DNA of 64,000 bases from Takakia lepidozioides (Eukaryota; Streptophyta; Takakiopsida; Takakiales; Takakiaceae): NCBI GenBank assembly GCA_030704615.1, contig CM060731.1:8310001-8374000 (forward strand), written 5' to 3'. Position numbers and translations under genes: made by a program. Numbering within the stretch: the stretch's first letter is position 1; each line of letters begins with the position of its first letter. Below, one piece after another: positions 1 to 10,625 of this stretch. The notes under the pieces were generated by a model. It was not told where the DNA came from, searched no databases, and saw only the letters and a program-made list of their open reading frames with translations.

Positions 1-717
1 TAAAATGATTTCTTGAGCGAGATTTTTGCAAAGGGATTTTTAGGAAAATGCTACCAGAATACAGACCTAACAGTTGAAAACACCTCAAGCAAAGAATGAC
101 TGTTTAGAATTAGGTCTGCCCTAAAACAAAGCTTCAACTTCTTACAGTTAGAAGCCCCACCACATGGCCCTAAAGTTTTTGGGAAGTAACAAGTCCCACA
201 TAGACAAATCTCATGCAAACTGAATGATGGTGCAGAGGACTGCATCTCCAAGTGAAAACATCATGATATGCCATACTTTTGTTGCTACACTGGAATTACA
301 AAAATGTAAGTGTGAGGAGCCATACAGCTACGTGGAATGCCATTATATCTTGACACGTATCAATGATTGGTCAGGTTCTTTTTCTGTTGAAACAATACAT
401 TCTCATGTGCAAAGCAAGCACAACAGAGGGTAACATGGATCAAGTGTGTACTTCTGGTGAAGCAGCACCATCAAGAAAACCTCAGAGAAGAGTCAGAAGG
501 AAAAATGGTCCAAAAAGCTGAGATATCAGAGAGAAGAGAGCAAGAGAGAGACTCGGCTCCTGATCGGAGAGTACATTGTCTAACCCTCCCAGTGCTGGTA
601 GTGGAGGTCTGCTAGGTTTTCATTACATGGGTCTTTCCACAGCTACTTGGATTATTAGCACACGTGTTGAGAAGATGGCACATCTCACCTGATAAAAGCT
701 TGATTAACACACCAACA

Positions 718-3700
718 TTATGTGCTGGGCTGAGAGGTCCCAGACTCCAAGTCCTTGGGACCAGATCCCTTGGCCCCTGTCTGTGAACTCACCTCCCCAT
801 CCTCAATCTCCAACTCTAGTTCGTCAGTACGGTCAGCGCTGATATCATCGGAGGAGAACTCTATCTGGTGGTATTCCACCACTTCATGCAGAAACTGGTT
901 CTCACGAGCATAATTAGCATTTTCCTGTTGCAAACGTCCTTTTTCTGCCAGCAAGGTCTCGAGCTGAAGTCTCACCTGTTACATAATCCATATGTTGGGT
1001 TCAACTGTGGACAAGCTGACCAGAACATCAAGGGTTCAAGTGCTTTGCAACATATTTCAGCACCGAAGACGTCCTTGTGACCTTCAACTTCCCTGTCCTT
1101 TTTGTCACTCCTGGCTTATTAACTCTTCGTCCTTTATGAGAGCGACATTTTGAAACTAGAAACAAATTTCTTCTAGAAATGATAACGACTACCATCATCC
1201 TTTCTCTTGTAAGTATTACATTGATCTGGGGCTCAAACCTTGATCTGGTCACATTTCCATGCAAGTTACCATTTCACATTACAAAGGAGGCTGAATGTAA
1301 GTTGAGGACAAAACAAATCAGGTACTTCCTGCCAAAGTGCACTTCATTTATAGGGAATTGGTTTTTTCAAGCATAAGACGTTCTAAGACATCTTTCGGAT
1401 TTGCAAACAGTGAAAAAGCTCCCAAGACTAACCAAATACCCTACAATGATGAGACGAGCCACTTACATTCAAAGGTTGACAGTAAATACACAGTCCATCC
1501 AGTGCACTCCCTGTCTTGACGATGGAGCGGGGATTCCAGGTGCCAGAAATAGGTACAGAGAACTTGGAACAAAAGAATAGCCACAAAGGGAATCACTTGA
1601 ACTAAGAAAAGTGGGACTTACTAGGTCGTCTTCGTCAGGTCTCACACCCTTGACCACACTCTCGCGCAGCCTCTTGTTCTCTTCCTCCAGCTGTGCACAG
1701 CGGTCCCTCAAGAATGCCATGTCCCCCTTCAGAGTCTTAAGCTCCCGTAGCAACATCTTTGCTTTAGATGCCATAGCCATTGCGACCTTTCCACCACCAA
1801 AACATGAATGGGGTTACCAAGAACCCAAATGGAAAATGGCGCTGATAGGAGGGATGACAATTCCCTGAGAACATTCACTGTGGCATGTGCTCTTCAGAGT
1901 CTTGATACTAACTTTCTCAGAGCAGTGGTAGGTGTTTAGTGATGAAACACCCTCCAAGATTGTAGGCAATGACATTAAAGGCCTAGAAGGAGTGAAAGGT
2001 TGACTATAAAGGCAGGTATTGACGTCATGCAGCAAGCCAACGAATAGAGCAAAAGTGAAGAACACTTTTAGCTATTCAAGAGCATTCTATCAACGGGAAG
2101 AATGTAGAGGTGACATGTGCCTGTGATTGAACTGCCAGTCACTCTGTGAAGACCAGGGGGGCATGCAGCGCACTCCAGAGAGATAATGAACTAATAAGAT
2201 GTTGTTTGCCTTATAAATGACTTATAAATGACTTTCTGCCAATGGAATTCTGCTCATCCTCAACAGAAAGCCCTATGACATCGTCTTGTTGTAGACCCTT
2301 GCCCACCCAGGCATTAAAATCACCTAACAAGACCACATGACCTTTGGTGAGGAACTTAGCACCGTACACCTTGATGTCTTCGAAGGCTTTATCTGCGTCA
2401 ACACTGAGGGTTCGCTTGGTAGGCATGTAGACACAACCCACAAAGAGGTCCTTAGCCTTCATGCCACCCTTCAATTTCAGTCTCAGCCAGATACTATGTT
2501 CATATTGAAGTTGCTGATAATTTCACAATCAAAACCAAAAGAAATTACGGACGAAGAATCCCACACCTTTCTGACCACGCTTGGCCACATCTTACCAAAC
2601 CATTTATAGCCAATGACATCCCCAACTAGCTTGTCTGGAGTTTCTCATGTGTCCTGCCCAGAAAAAATGTGAATGCCATTTGCTCGAAGAACTTGTCCCA
2701 ATTTGGTTAGTTATCCCACAGAAGTTAAAGGTGCCTAGCCTTAGACCAGCTTTACGCATCCGAACGTCTAGGTGGCTTTTGAATGCTCCTAGACCTCTTG
2801 CAATTCTGCATAGGTAGGTCTGTTTCATTGTGTATAGGCTTCGATCATCTCTTGTAGACTGGATTGGCACGCCATTGAGCATGCCATATCCTTCATTCAT
2901 GGGTTGATCAATCCCTGCAAAAGATTAAGGAAAAGAGAGAAGAGAGAGGGAGAGAGGGAGACAACAAAGACAACAAAGACAACAACAATTGCTAGAGCAA
3001 AAATCAGTGCCACCTTACATCACGAGAGGCCTTTAGTTGCGTGTCACTTGTAAACACTGATCCAGGTTCCCCCTTCTCCTGAGTCTGCTGCTGTGGCAAC
3101 TTGGGACTGATAGATGGTGACCTCTTCCACAGAGGTGTGCTCTTTCTGACTTCTGTGTGGCGTGGCTCTGGAGTCATCATTTCAGAGGCTTTTGTTTCCA
3201 CCAGACTCAACCCCTCCTGCATTACATGACACAGGCATGAAGTCATACTCAAACATGACTATGTTGGAAATGCAACCTCAACCACATGTAACATACCTGT
3301 GTCAGGTAAAGGTGACATTAGTGCCCCAGGAATGAACAGTCTGCCCTCTAGTATAACGTCTAGGCCAGCTCAACTGTGTGATCCTGTTGACATAGGTTGC
3401 ACACTGGAGCTGGAGTAATTCCAGGCCACGCTGCATACCCTGCTGATTCAAACCACAAGCGGCTCTACAAGGCTTAATATCTCATGGGAGCCATGAATGG
3501 GCGCATGTCCTAATCGAAACTGCTAAACACTTAAAGCTAGGCTACTTCTAAGAACTGGTAGAACTTCAGTTCCTACCAGCTTCAGCTCCTAGATCCTACC
3601 CTCCGAAGAGGGTACAAACAGCACCACAATCAGTTAGGTGTGGCACCAAGAAGAGATGCCTGCCCTTAGTAGACCTGGATGGTGACTGTTCTGAGTGTCA

Positions 3701-6700
3701 GTGACTGATGGGTAATCTCCTATGGAGATAAGGTTCAGCAACAATGAGACTTTTACATGGAATTGATGAGAAGAAGTGTCACCTCAATAGCAGTACCAAG
3801 AGTGCCACCCAGAAGAGAGAGGGAAGAAGCTATGGCATCCAATCCCTTTTGCAACACAGGTGCCTCCATCCGTTTTCCTGGCTTGCAATCAATGCTTTGC
3901 GGCACCTGCACTTTTTGCAACAGCATTCTAGCAGATCAGCTTGCAAGAACATAATCTCTCTCTCTCTCTCTCTCTCTCGCTCTCTCAAAACAACATCTCC
4001 CTGTCCTCTAGGAAGCCTATTGACATTGGGTGGACTTGAAACGGGAGTACATTAATGTCTCTGTGACTAAATGCCGGCCTTGTGACCTCGTGTCCTTGTT
4101 TGTTTCGACCTGAAGCGCTTTGCTTCAGGTAAGGTAGTGCATTGGATTTAGTTGGAAAGCTTGGGGCCTTTCCCTCTTTAGAATATGCCTACACGGGCCA
4201 TTCCCTGCAACTCCCTGGAGTGTGATCTCTGAATGGTAACAAGCGGACTCCTACCGCTTGGGGGCAGCCCCTCCGCCCAAATTGGGCAGTCGTATGCTCT
4301 GTCTAGCATACTCGGCACTTGGGCTCGGGTTGGTTCCTGTGCTTAAACTTATGGCCTGCGAAAACAATAAAAAATTTAGCTCCTATCAACATCAACACTC
4401 CTCAGGGTGATCCCTGGGAATTGGTTACTTATGCCAAATCTAGGGCTTCATGTGTAGTTTTTGGGGTGAATCCCAGGATGGACGATGTGTCCTTTAAAAC
4501 TACGTGCTCTAGCTTAGGCTTGGATTTCATGGCTAATGGTACCATCTCGAGACTTGATAACAGGGGTACGTTGAAGGTTGCAATGACCAAAAGTGCTTCT
4601 AATAGAGTCCCGCATCAATTCAATCTCAAAGAAGTTCGTCCCTTGACTGGCTGGAGAGCGGTCTTAGACATTGGTGATTCAATGGGGCGCTCTAGGAAGA
4701 CAACCAAGGGCAACAACTTCAACTTGAGAGTTTCTAATCGGTTTGATGCTCTGGATGAGGTTGAATCCAAACAGCCAGAAGGACAAGATGCCCCTAAGTG
4801 TACGGAACCTGAACATCCTGAATCTGAAGGATTTGGTACTCTGAATGGTTTACCAATCCTCAAGGTTTACACAAGACGAACAAATTCTATACACGGGGTA
4901 ATTGTCCCCAAGCCGTCAGATGGACAATCTGTCCCTAAGTGTGCAGAGCCTGAACGTCGTGTAACTGAAGGATTTGGTACTCTAAATGGTTTACCAATCC
5001 TCAAAGTCTACACAAGACGAGCAAAATCTATACATGGGGTAATTGTCCCCAAGCAGTCTGACGGACAATCTGCCCCTATGTGTGCGGAGCCTGTGCGTCG
5101 TGTAACTGAAAGATTTGGTACCCTGAATGGTTTACCAATTCTCAAAGTTTACACAAGACGAGCAAAATCTACACATGGGGTAACTGTCCCCCCTTTGCAG
5201 AACGGTTGGCCGTGCAGGAGCAATCACAAGCTACCTAGACGACAAACAATTCACACGCAAAGGGCGGCCACTTTCAACTTCTCAGGGTTGACCAACCAAA
5301 GGAAACAACTTGAAGTGGGACAAGTTCTTCGGACTAATGATATTCATATCTGTGCTGGGCAAGAAACATGGGAAACGTCGGATAAACTGGTTGGAGGTGT
5401 CATTGGTTATAAATGGGCAGGTAAGATGTGTACTCTCAAGGCAGAGCCTCTGCCAAACGCGGTCAAAAAGGGGTCGGATTCTTTGTCCGTGATTTCTTGT
5501 TTGACAATTGTGAAATTATCAACAAGGGTTTGAGGTACGAGCATAGTATCTGGCTAAAACTGAATTTGAAGGGCGGCATGAGTACAAAGGACCTCTTTGT
5601 TGGTTGTGTTTACATGCCCACAGAGGGGACCCTTAGTGCTGACGCAGACAAGGCCTTCGAAGATGTAAAGCTGGACTGTGCTTCGTTCCTTGCCAAAGGT
5701 CAGGTGGTACTATTGGGGGACTTCAATGCCCGCGTGGGCAAAGGGATCCATCAGGACGATATCATTGGACCTTTTGGTGAGGACGAGCTGAATTCTAATG
5801 GCAGACGGTTAATTAACTGTCTAGAAGAGCTTCAGCTTTTGACCTTGAATAACAGGACAAGAGGTGACCAAGTGCAGTGGACTCGTGAGAAATCCCAAAC
5901 TGGGGAACGTTCCATTGTGGACTATATCATAATGGACAAAATTTTGTTCCCCCAGTGTGCCAATGTGTTGATCGACAGAACTGATATTGGTACCTCTGAC
6001 CACTTCCTGGTTTGGACTGAGATCAAAAGGTGTTTTCCCACCACCAAGAGATCTGTGAAACGTTCGATTCGGAAGTGGCGCATAGAAAAATTCCACAATG
6101 AGGAGGTCAAGGCTGAGTACGTCCAGGCCTTGCAAGAGGCTCTCCCTCATTTTGTCCAATCGCTCCAAGAACTTCAGTCACGCTCTGTTAACGCAAGAAA
6201 TGAAGTCGAAAGAGCAGTGGACTCTTGGGAGAGTTTCGTTTCCTCCGTGGCTGACAAGACCATTGGGAGGAAACTAATTGTCTGCGGTAGAGCAGTTAAT
6301 TGGTGGACTAATGAGATTAAACTCAAGATAGCTGAGAGACGAGCCCCTCCATTGGCAAGACATTCTGCAGAGTTATAAGTACTCGTCTCGAGGTTGATCT
6401 GGAGTCTAGAGGTTGTTTCCACGAAGGCCAAGCTGGCTTTCGGCGAAACAGGGGCTGTGTGGATCATATCTTCACTCTAAGCCAGATTATCCAGGGAAGG
6501 AAAAAAGAAGGGAAACCCACTTATGTCTTTTTCCTGGATGTCAAAAAGGCTTATGACACAGTGTGGAGAGATGGCCTATGGTTCCGCCTCTGGTCTTGTG
6601 GGATCAAGGGAAAGATGTGGAGAGTTGCCCACAACTTGTATGCTCACACCAAAAGCTGTGTCACTGTTAACGGACAGAAGTCCAACTTCTTTGACATAGA

Positions 6701-9700
6701 CCAAGGTGTAGCTCAAGGATGTACTCTCTCCCCTCTGCTCTTAATGTTTTCATCAATCAACTCCTCGAGGATGTGGAAAGTGAGGGATTTGGGTTAAGGG
6801 TGGGTGATACCACCATACCAGCCCTTATGTTTGCAGATGACTTCGCAGGCATAGGGGAGACTCCAACCAATCCAGGAGTTGATTGATTGCGCGAAGAGAT
6901 ACTTTGATCTTTGGGGGCTAGAGGCTAATGTCAGCAAATGTGCAGTGGTAGCATTCAACGACAGAGGAGAGGGAGGAAGTGATCTTAAGTGGCAGTGGGG
7001 TAGCCAAGAGATCCCGGTCCTCCCTTCCTACACTTACCTGGGCGTTGAGTTCTCCTCCAATTGTAATTGGGATGCACATATCCGGAAAGTTGTTCAAACT
7101 GGCAAGGGCAAAGCTCTGGGGCTCACTAAATTTTTCCACTGCAGAGGGGTCAACTCTGAGGTTAAGAAAACCATGCTTTGTCGCGTTATTAGACCTGCCT
7201 TGGAGTACGGATCTGCTATATGGGTTGATAACTCCAACCAGGCTAAGTCTCTAGAATCCATTCAAGTGGGGGTGCTTAAGGAGTGTATGTCAGCATGCTC
7301 CAAAACAGCCAATGTGGCTGTTCGGGGTGAGTTTGGCATTCCGTCCTTAAGCTCCTGATGAGATGTATTCAAGGTCAGATGGTGGGGTCAGCTGCAACAT
7401 ATGCCCAACACCAGATATCCTAAGTTAATCGACTCTATATCTTGGAAACAGGACCGCCCTGTCAAACAGGCTAAGTCCTGGCAGAAGAGAGTAGAAGAGA
7501 TCCTCAAGGACCTGGACCTGGATTCGCAAGTCTTGACCCTGCTGATCTGACTTAGTGTCCTCAGCCATGTCTGTTGCCATGAGATTGTCTGATGAAAATG
7601 AAGTTAGGCAGAAAACTTCCCTGAGCTTGTTTCCAGTCTGTGACATGGGGGAGGACATCTTGGATGACCTCAAGGGTCTACCCACTCTCGGCACTAGACT
7701 GAAATTTAAACTCAGGGCAGGAAGCCTACCTTTGAACAGCAAACAGAAGCAGAGAGGAAAGGGAGAGTGCAATTGCCCGTTGTGTGGGCAATCTGAAGAC
7801 AGTATTCATTTTCTGATACACTGTCCGGGGTTCTCTCACCAAAGAGACGCTCTCTTCAAATCTATTAAGGGGATTGTGCCTGTACCCCTGTTTACCAACT
7901 TTGAAAGTCTCGAGGCTGAGCCAAAAGCCCAGGCCCTCCTGAGGCCTAGTTTTTGGGCAAATCACACACAGCAGATTGATGCTTGTGTGAAGGAATTTCT
8001 AGAGGATATCTGGAAAACCCGGATTAATTCTATATATGGAGGTAAGTCTTACTACCAACGTCAGCCCCTGACAGAGGTAGGTTCTGTCCCTTTTGTTCCC
8101 GCTCAAACTGGGCGCGGGGTCAATGGCCACAAGGCTACGGCAAACAACGTCTTATGAGTACAATCTCTCAAAACAACGTCTTATGAGTACATTCTCTCTC
8201 GCTCTCTCACATGTGCGGTGGCCTGAAGACAATATCCATTTTCTGATGAAATGTCCTCTGAAACCCTCTTCAGGACCCTCAAGGACATAGTACCTGCACC
8301 TCTGTTCACCAACTTTCAAAATCTCGAGGCTGAGCCTAAAGCCGTGGCAACCACCCATGTAGTCAGCTCTAGTACCAAACAATTGACAATCCAATGGTTA
8401 ATCATAACACTATAGATGGCTCTTTATGGCTATCCTCAAGTTTGGTGGCTCTATTTGGGGGTTGCTAGCCTCCCATTATAATTACAGAGTTGTACCAAAC
8501 TCATACAATTGGATATTCTTTGCCATTTGGCTCTCCTTGATACCTGTCGGCTGGAAGGAGGGGTAGGGAGCCCACAATCTTCATTACATAAGTGTAGCAG
8601 TCTTAAGCATCCACCAGATGGCCCAATGATTAGAGCACAAGGCCCACCTTACAAGCGGTTGTATATGTTGGATATAACCTGTTATAGCCAACCCAGCTAT
8701 GAAAGGAGGGGTCAACTAATGTGTGGGTACTTGGGGAAGGTATGGGTACTTGGGGACTTTTGAATCCTTATGTGACGTTTGAACAACCATGTTGCCCCGG
8801 TTACACCCGTTATAAAGTGTCCACCTTCCAAACAGAACGCAGCAGCCCTTCGGGGTGAATTGACACCCTCATTTGCACTTGCTTCGGTAGGAGTCAACCT
8901 GTTTTTTGTAGTACTCCTCAATTTCAGCCATCTTCTTCAAGAAGTGGCTCGGAAGGAAGGGGGGCAGCTTTAGGCATCATGGCACACTTCAAGGTTCTCT
9001 TTTACCGATCCAAATCTGTTTTTGACAAATGCTTTGCTATAGCAAACACACATCTTTTCAAGTTGAGTGCCACAGCATCTTGCTCATTGTGTAGTGAAAC
9101 TGTCCCACAGTGGACTTGGTGTTTCCTGCCTTTCACTAACTTGTAGATAAGCTTTCTTAAGAGTGGAAATTGATTGGCTAGGCTTAGAAAGCCTGGTATT
9201 CCACAACACGCACTAACCTATTGGTCAACAGATACTTGTAATGGTAACAGATGAGGTTCCAGCCCTTTCTTTATTTTTAAGATTGACTCCCAAGGCTGCG
9301 GAAGAGACAACATGGAGGCAAGTTATTGGCCTCTGCTGTGCTATTGTCCTCACTTTTTACTGCTTCTTGAAGGTATTAGGTCCAACAGTCACATGCTATG
9401 GTAGGACCATGCAAGACCTTCTTGATCCTCGTCTCAGAACTGATGTACAACTCTATACAATCATCATTGCCAGAATCTACTTAGGGTGTTCCTAAGGTTT
9501 AAAGACGTTGTCTACACCATCAGACTGCATTATCATCCAGTATCTGCAAACCCAAAGCCTACCTATTCCAGAGGAAAATTGAATATGAAGGTGGTATCAA
9601 GTCCGGTCTGGATCACGAACATTTTGGAAACTACAACCCACGAATTATCACGAGCTAGGCTGAGCCGGCCCTGTTTGGGTCTAATTGCTGGGCAGCTCAC

Positions 9701-10625
9701 ACACAGCAGGTTGATGCTTGTGTGAAGGGCTTTGTAGAGGAGATCTGGAAATTCCAGAACTACCTGTCTTTATCTTGGTGAGTTCTACTACAAAAATACT
9801 GAATGCTCTGTCATAGATGCCTTGCTGTTCCAAGTGACTTGCCCAAAGACCCAAATTATGTAGAGAAAATTAAAAAATTTGCCAGTTTCTGATGAAATCG
9901 CGGTGACAGTTGGATCTAACAGGCTGTATTGAGAGTTTATGTCAGAGTGTGTGTGTGTGTGATCAAGGTGTTTGTCATGCACGAACATATCTTTGCCAAA
10001 GATATAATTTGTAGACACAAACTGCCTGAGAGCTGGTTCTATTACATGTATCCAAGCACTGTAATGGATGTCATCCGTTATCGATCACACCATGAATAGT
10101 TACAAACATCTGAAAGCTGGTATGCAGCCAAGCACTTGCAGGGTGGATTTCCTCAGGAACGAGGGAATCAAGATGGAGTGTTATATATGTCATCCGTTAT
10201 GGATCACAGTCTGGAAATCACCATTTCTGGACAGGTTTTATATGTTGTAGTAAATTTGAATAGAACTCCAAGCCTGACAAATAACCACATCACATACAGA
10301 GAGTCCGTAAAGCTCATTAGCTTGAAAAACTGAACTAGGAGCCAGTCTGCAACCAAAGGATTATTTTGTTGTGACCAAATGATTCCTTTGGAGCAACCAC
10401 AACTCACCCTTTGTTTGTGAGAGAAAAGAGAAAGACACACCTGCTCTGCTGCCGGACTTTCTGGCACCACTTTCTCAGCCTCATCCTCTTGAACTTGGGA
10501 GGGAATTCCATCTTCTAAAAGAACCGCTTTTGCCTTTTGGGCAAACTTACTCCAACTCCAAAATCCTTGGTCTGACTTGGACGCTGTCATTGGACTTTGC
10601 GGTGACGACTCCACCGACGGTAATC
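718..10625 (-). CDS. Plant coiled-coil family protein (four exons seen, 5' end not found)
   Basis: Four minus-strand exons join in phase: 10625-10441, 3216-3019, 1786-1622 and 975-718 (stop). Donors are GTGTGT, GTAAGG and GTAAGT; acceptors end in CAG or AAG. The first visible exon has a [20 protein letters not shown] segment, resembling the FWG..ARKAK motif of a plant coiled-coil family (I recall Arabidopsis At4g02800-like proteins). The second is a Ser/Pro-rich linker ending LKASRD. The third and fourth form the conserved coiled coil ([58 protein letters not shown]) and an acidic tail. Biochemical role is unknown; the helices imply a scaffold or dimerising protein. The acceptor at 3217 is the least certain junction. 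An upstream start exon is expected above 10626, because an in-frame stop precedes that acceptor. The 7.2-kb and 1.2-kb introns host LINE sequences. Confidence 0.72.
2211..2900 (-). mobile_element. LINE fragment inside an intron of the coiled-coil gene
   Basis: Minus-strand reading gives two stretches homologous to the plus-strand LINE at 4.06-8.16 kb. One, at about 2900-2604, carries [10 protein letters not shown] and [11 protein letters not shown], matching the repeat motif and endonuclease start of that element. The other, at 2474-2211, carries [12 protein letters not shown] and [15 protein letters not shown], the EEP endonuclease core. Frames are broken between them and no reverse transcriptase is left, so it is a decayed 5' part of the same LINE family, oriented with the host gene. 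Confidence 0.75.
3290..4058. other. Intronic stretch without recognisable gene
   Basis: Lies in the long intron of the coiled-coil gene. It holds a (CT)n microsatellite at about 3955-3986 and no open frame resembling a known protein. Confidence 0.5.
4319..5260 (+). pseudogene. LINE ORF1-like region with three internal repeats
   Basis: An open frame starting near 4319 encodes a hydrophilic N-terminal part typical of plant LINE ORF1 products (for example [11 protein letters not shown] at about 4734). Three tandem 141-bp units follow (47 residues each; starts near 4806, 4947 and 5088) sharing [17 protein letters not shown] and VIVPK. No zinc knuckle is visible here. The expected role is RNA binding in the LINE ribonucleoprotein (family knowledge). 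I do not recognise the repeated motif. The frame runs on into the endonuclease until a frameshift near 5440-5530. Confidence 0.6.
5262..6378 (+). pseudogene. LINE endonuclease/exonuclease/phosphatase (EEP) domain, frameshifted
   Basis: Begins with a [11 protein letters not shown] segment and [10 protein letters not shown], shifts frame around 5440-5530, then continues with [26 protein letters not shown] (the GDFN catalytic motif) and [13 protein letters not shown] (the terminal SDH motif). This is the domain that nicks target DNA for target-primed reverse transcription. It runs into a charged linker that stops at 6378, where the N-terminal part of the reverse transcriptase is missing. Confidence 0.75.
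6379..7358 (+). pseudogene. LINE reverse transcriptase, partial and broken
   Basis: Palm and finger motifs are visible: [33 protein letters not shown] (first catalytic aspartate), [12 protein letters not shown], then after a frameshift [11 protein letters not shown] near 6830 (the FADD active site), [12 protein letters not shown] and [11 protein letters not shown]. At least three frames are used and stops lie between them. The segment before QAGFRR, which normally carries the first RT motifs, has been deleted. Confidence 0.8.
7555..8157 (+). pseudogene. LINE C-terminal region with zinc-knuckle (zf-RVT-like)
   Basis: An open frame with [17 protein letters not shown], then [20 protein letters not shown], a C-x2-C-x7-H-x4-C arrangement typical of the C-terminus of plant LINE polyproteins. 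It is out of frame with the preceding RT. Its 3' part is duplicated in fragments at 8210-8345 and 9688-9757. Confidence 0.7.
8210..8345 (+). repeat. Second copy of the LINE 3' coding end
   Basis: The stretch GAAGACAATATCCATTTTCT and the following CACCAACTTT..AATCTCGAGGCTGAGCC closely match 7795-7925 of the LINE, with an internal deletion. It follows directly after the main copy, suggesting a truncated tandem insertion or duplication. Confidence 0.65.
8400..10440. other. Intronic noncoding sequence with a LINE fragment
   Basis: I see no supported gene. At 9688-9757 the sequence resembles the LINE 3' end (CACACACAGCAGGTTGATGC versus 7966 onwards). A short GT run lies near 9947. A tRNA-like GGCCCAATGATTAGAGC motif at 8619-8635 lacks a B box. 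Confidence 0.5.

Larger units (their letters stand above)
4060..8160 (+). mobile_element. LINE-type non-LTR retrotransposon, decayed
   Basis: A plus-strand element inserted antisense in the coiled-coil gene. It keeps, in order, an ORF1-like region, an apurinic-type (EEP) endonuclease, part of a reverse transcriptase and a C-terminal zinc knuckle. Several frameshifts and at least one internal deletion break it. The 3' part ends near a motif AACAACGTCTTATGAG, present twice at about 8143-8160 and 8170-8190 and again near 11770, which may be the 3' terminal sequence of the family. Further 3' fragments lie at 8210-8345 and 9688-9757. The boundaries are approximate: no target-site duplication was identified. 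Confidence 0.8.

Noticed and set aside
8605-8680. tRNA or SINE head (GGCCCAATGATTAGAGC)
   Set aside because: No B box at the proper distance and no flanking duplication.
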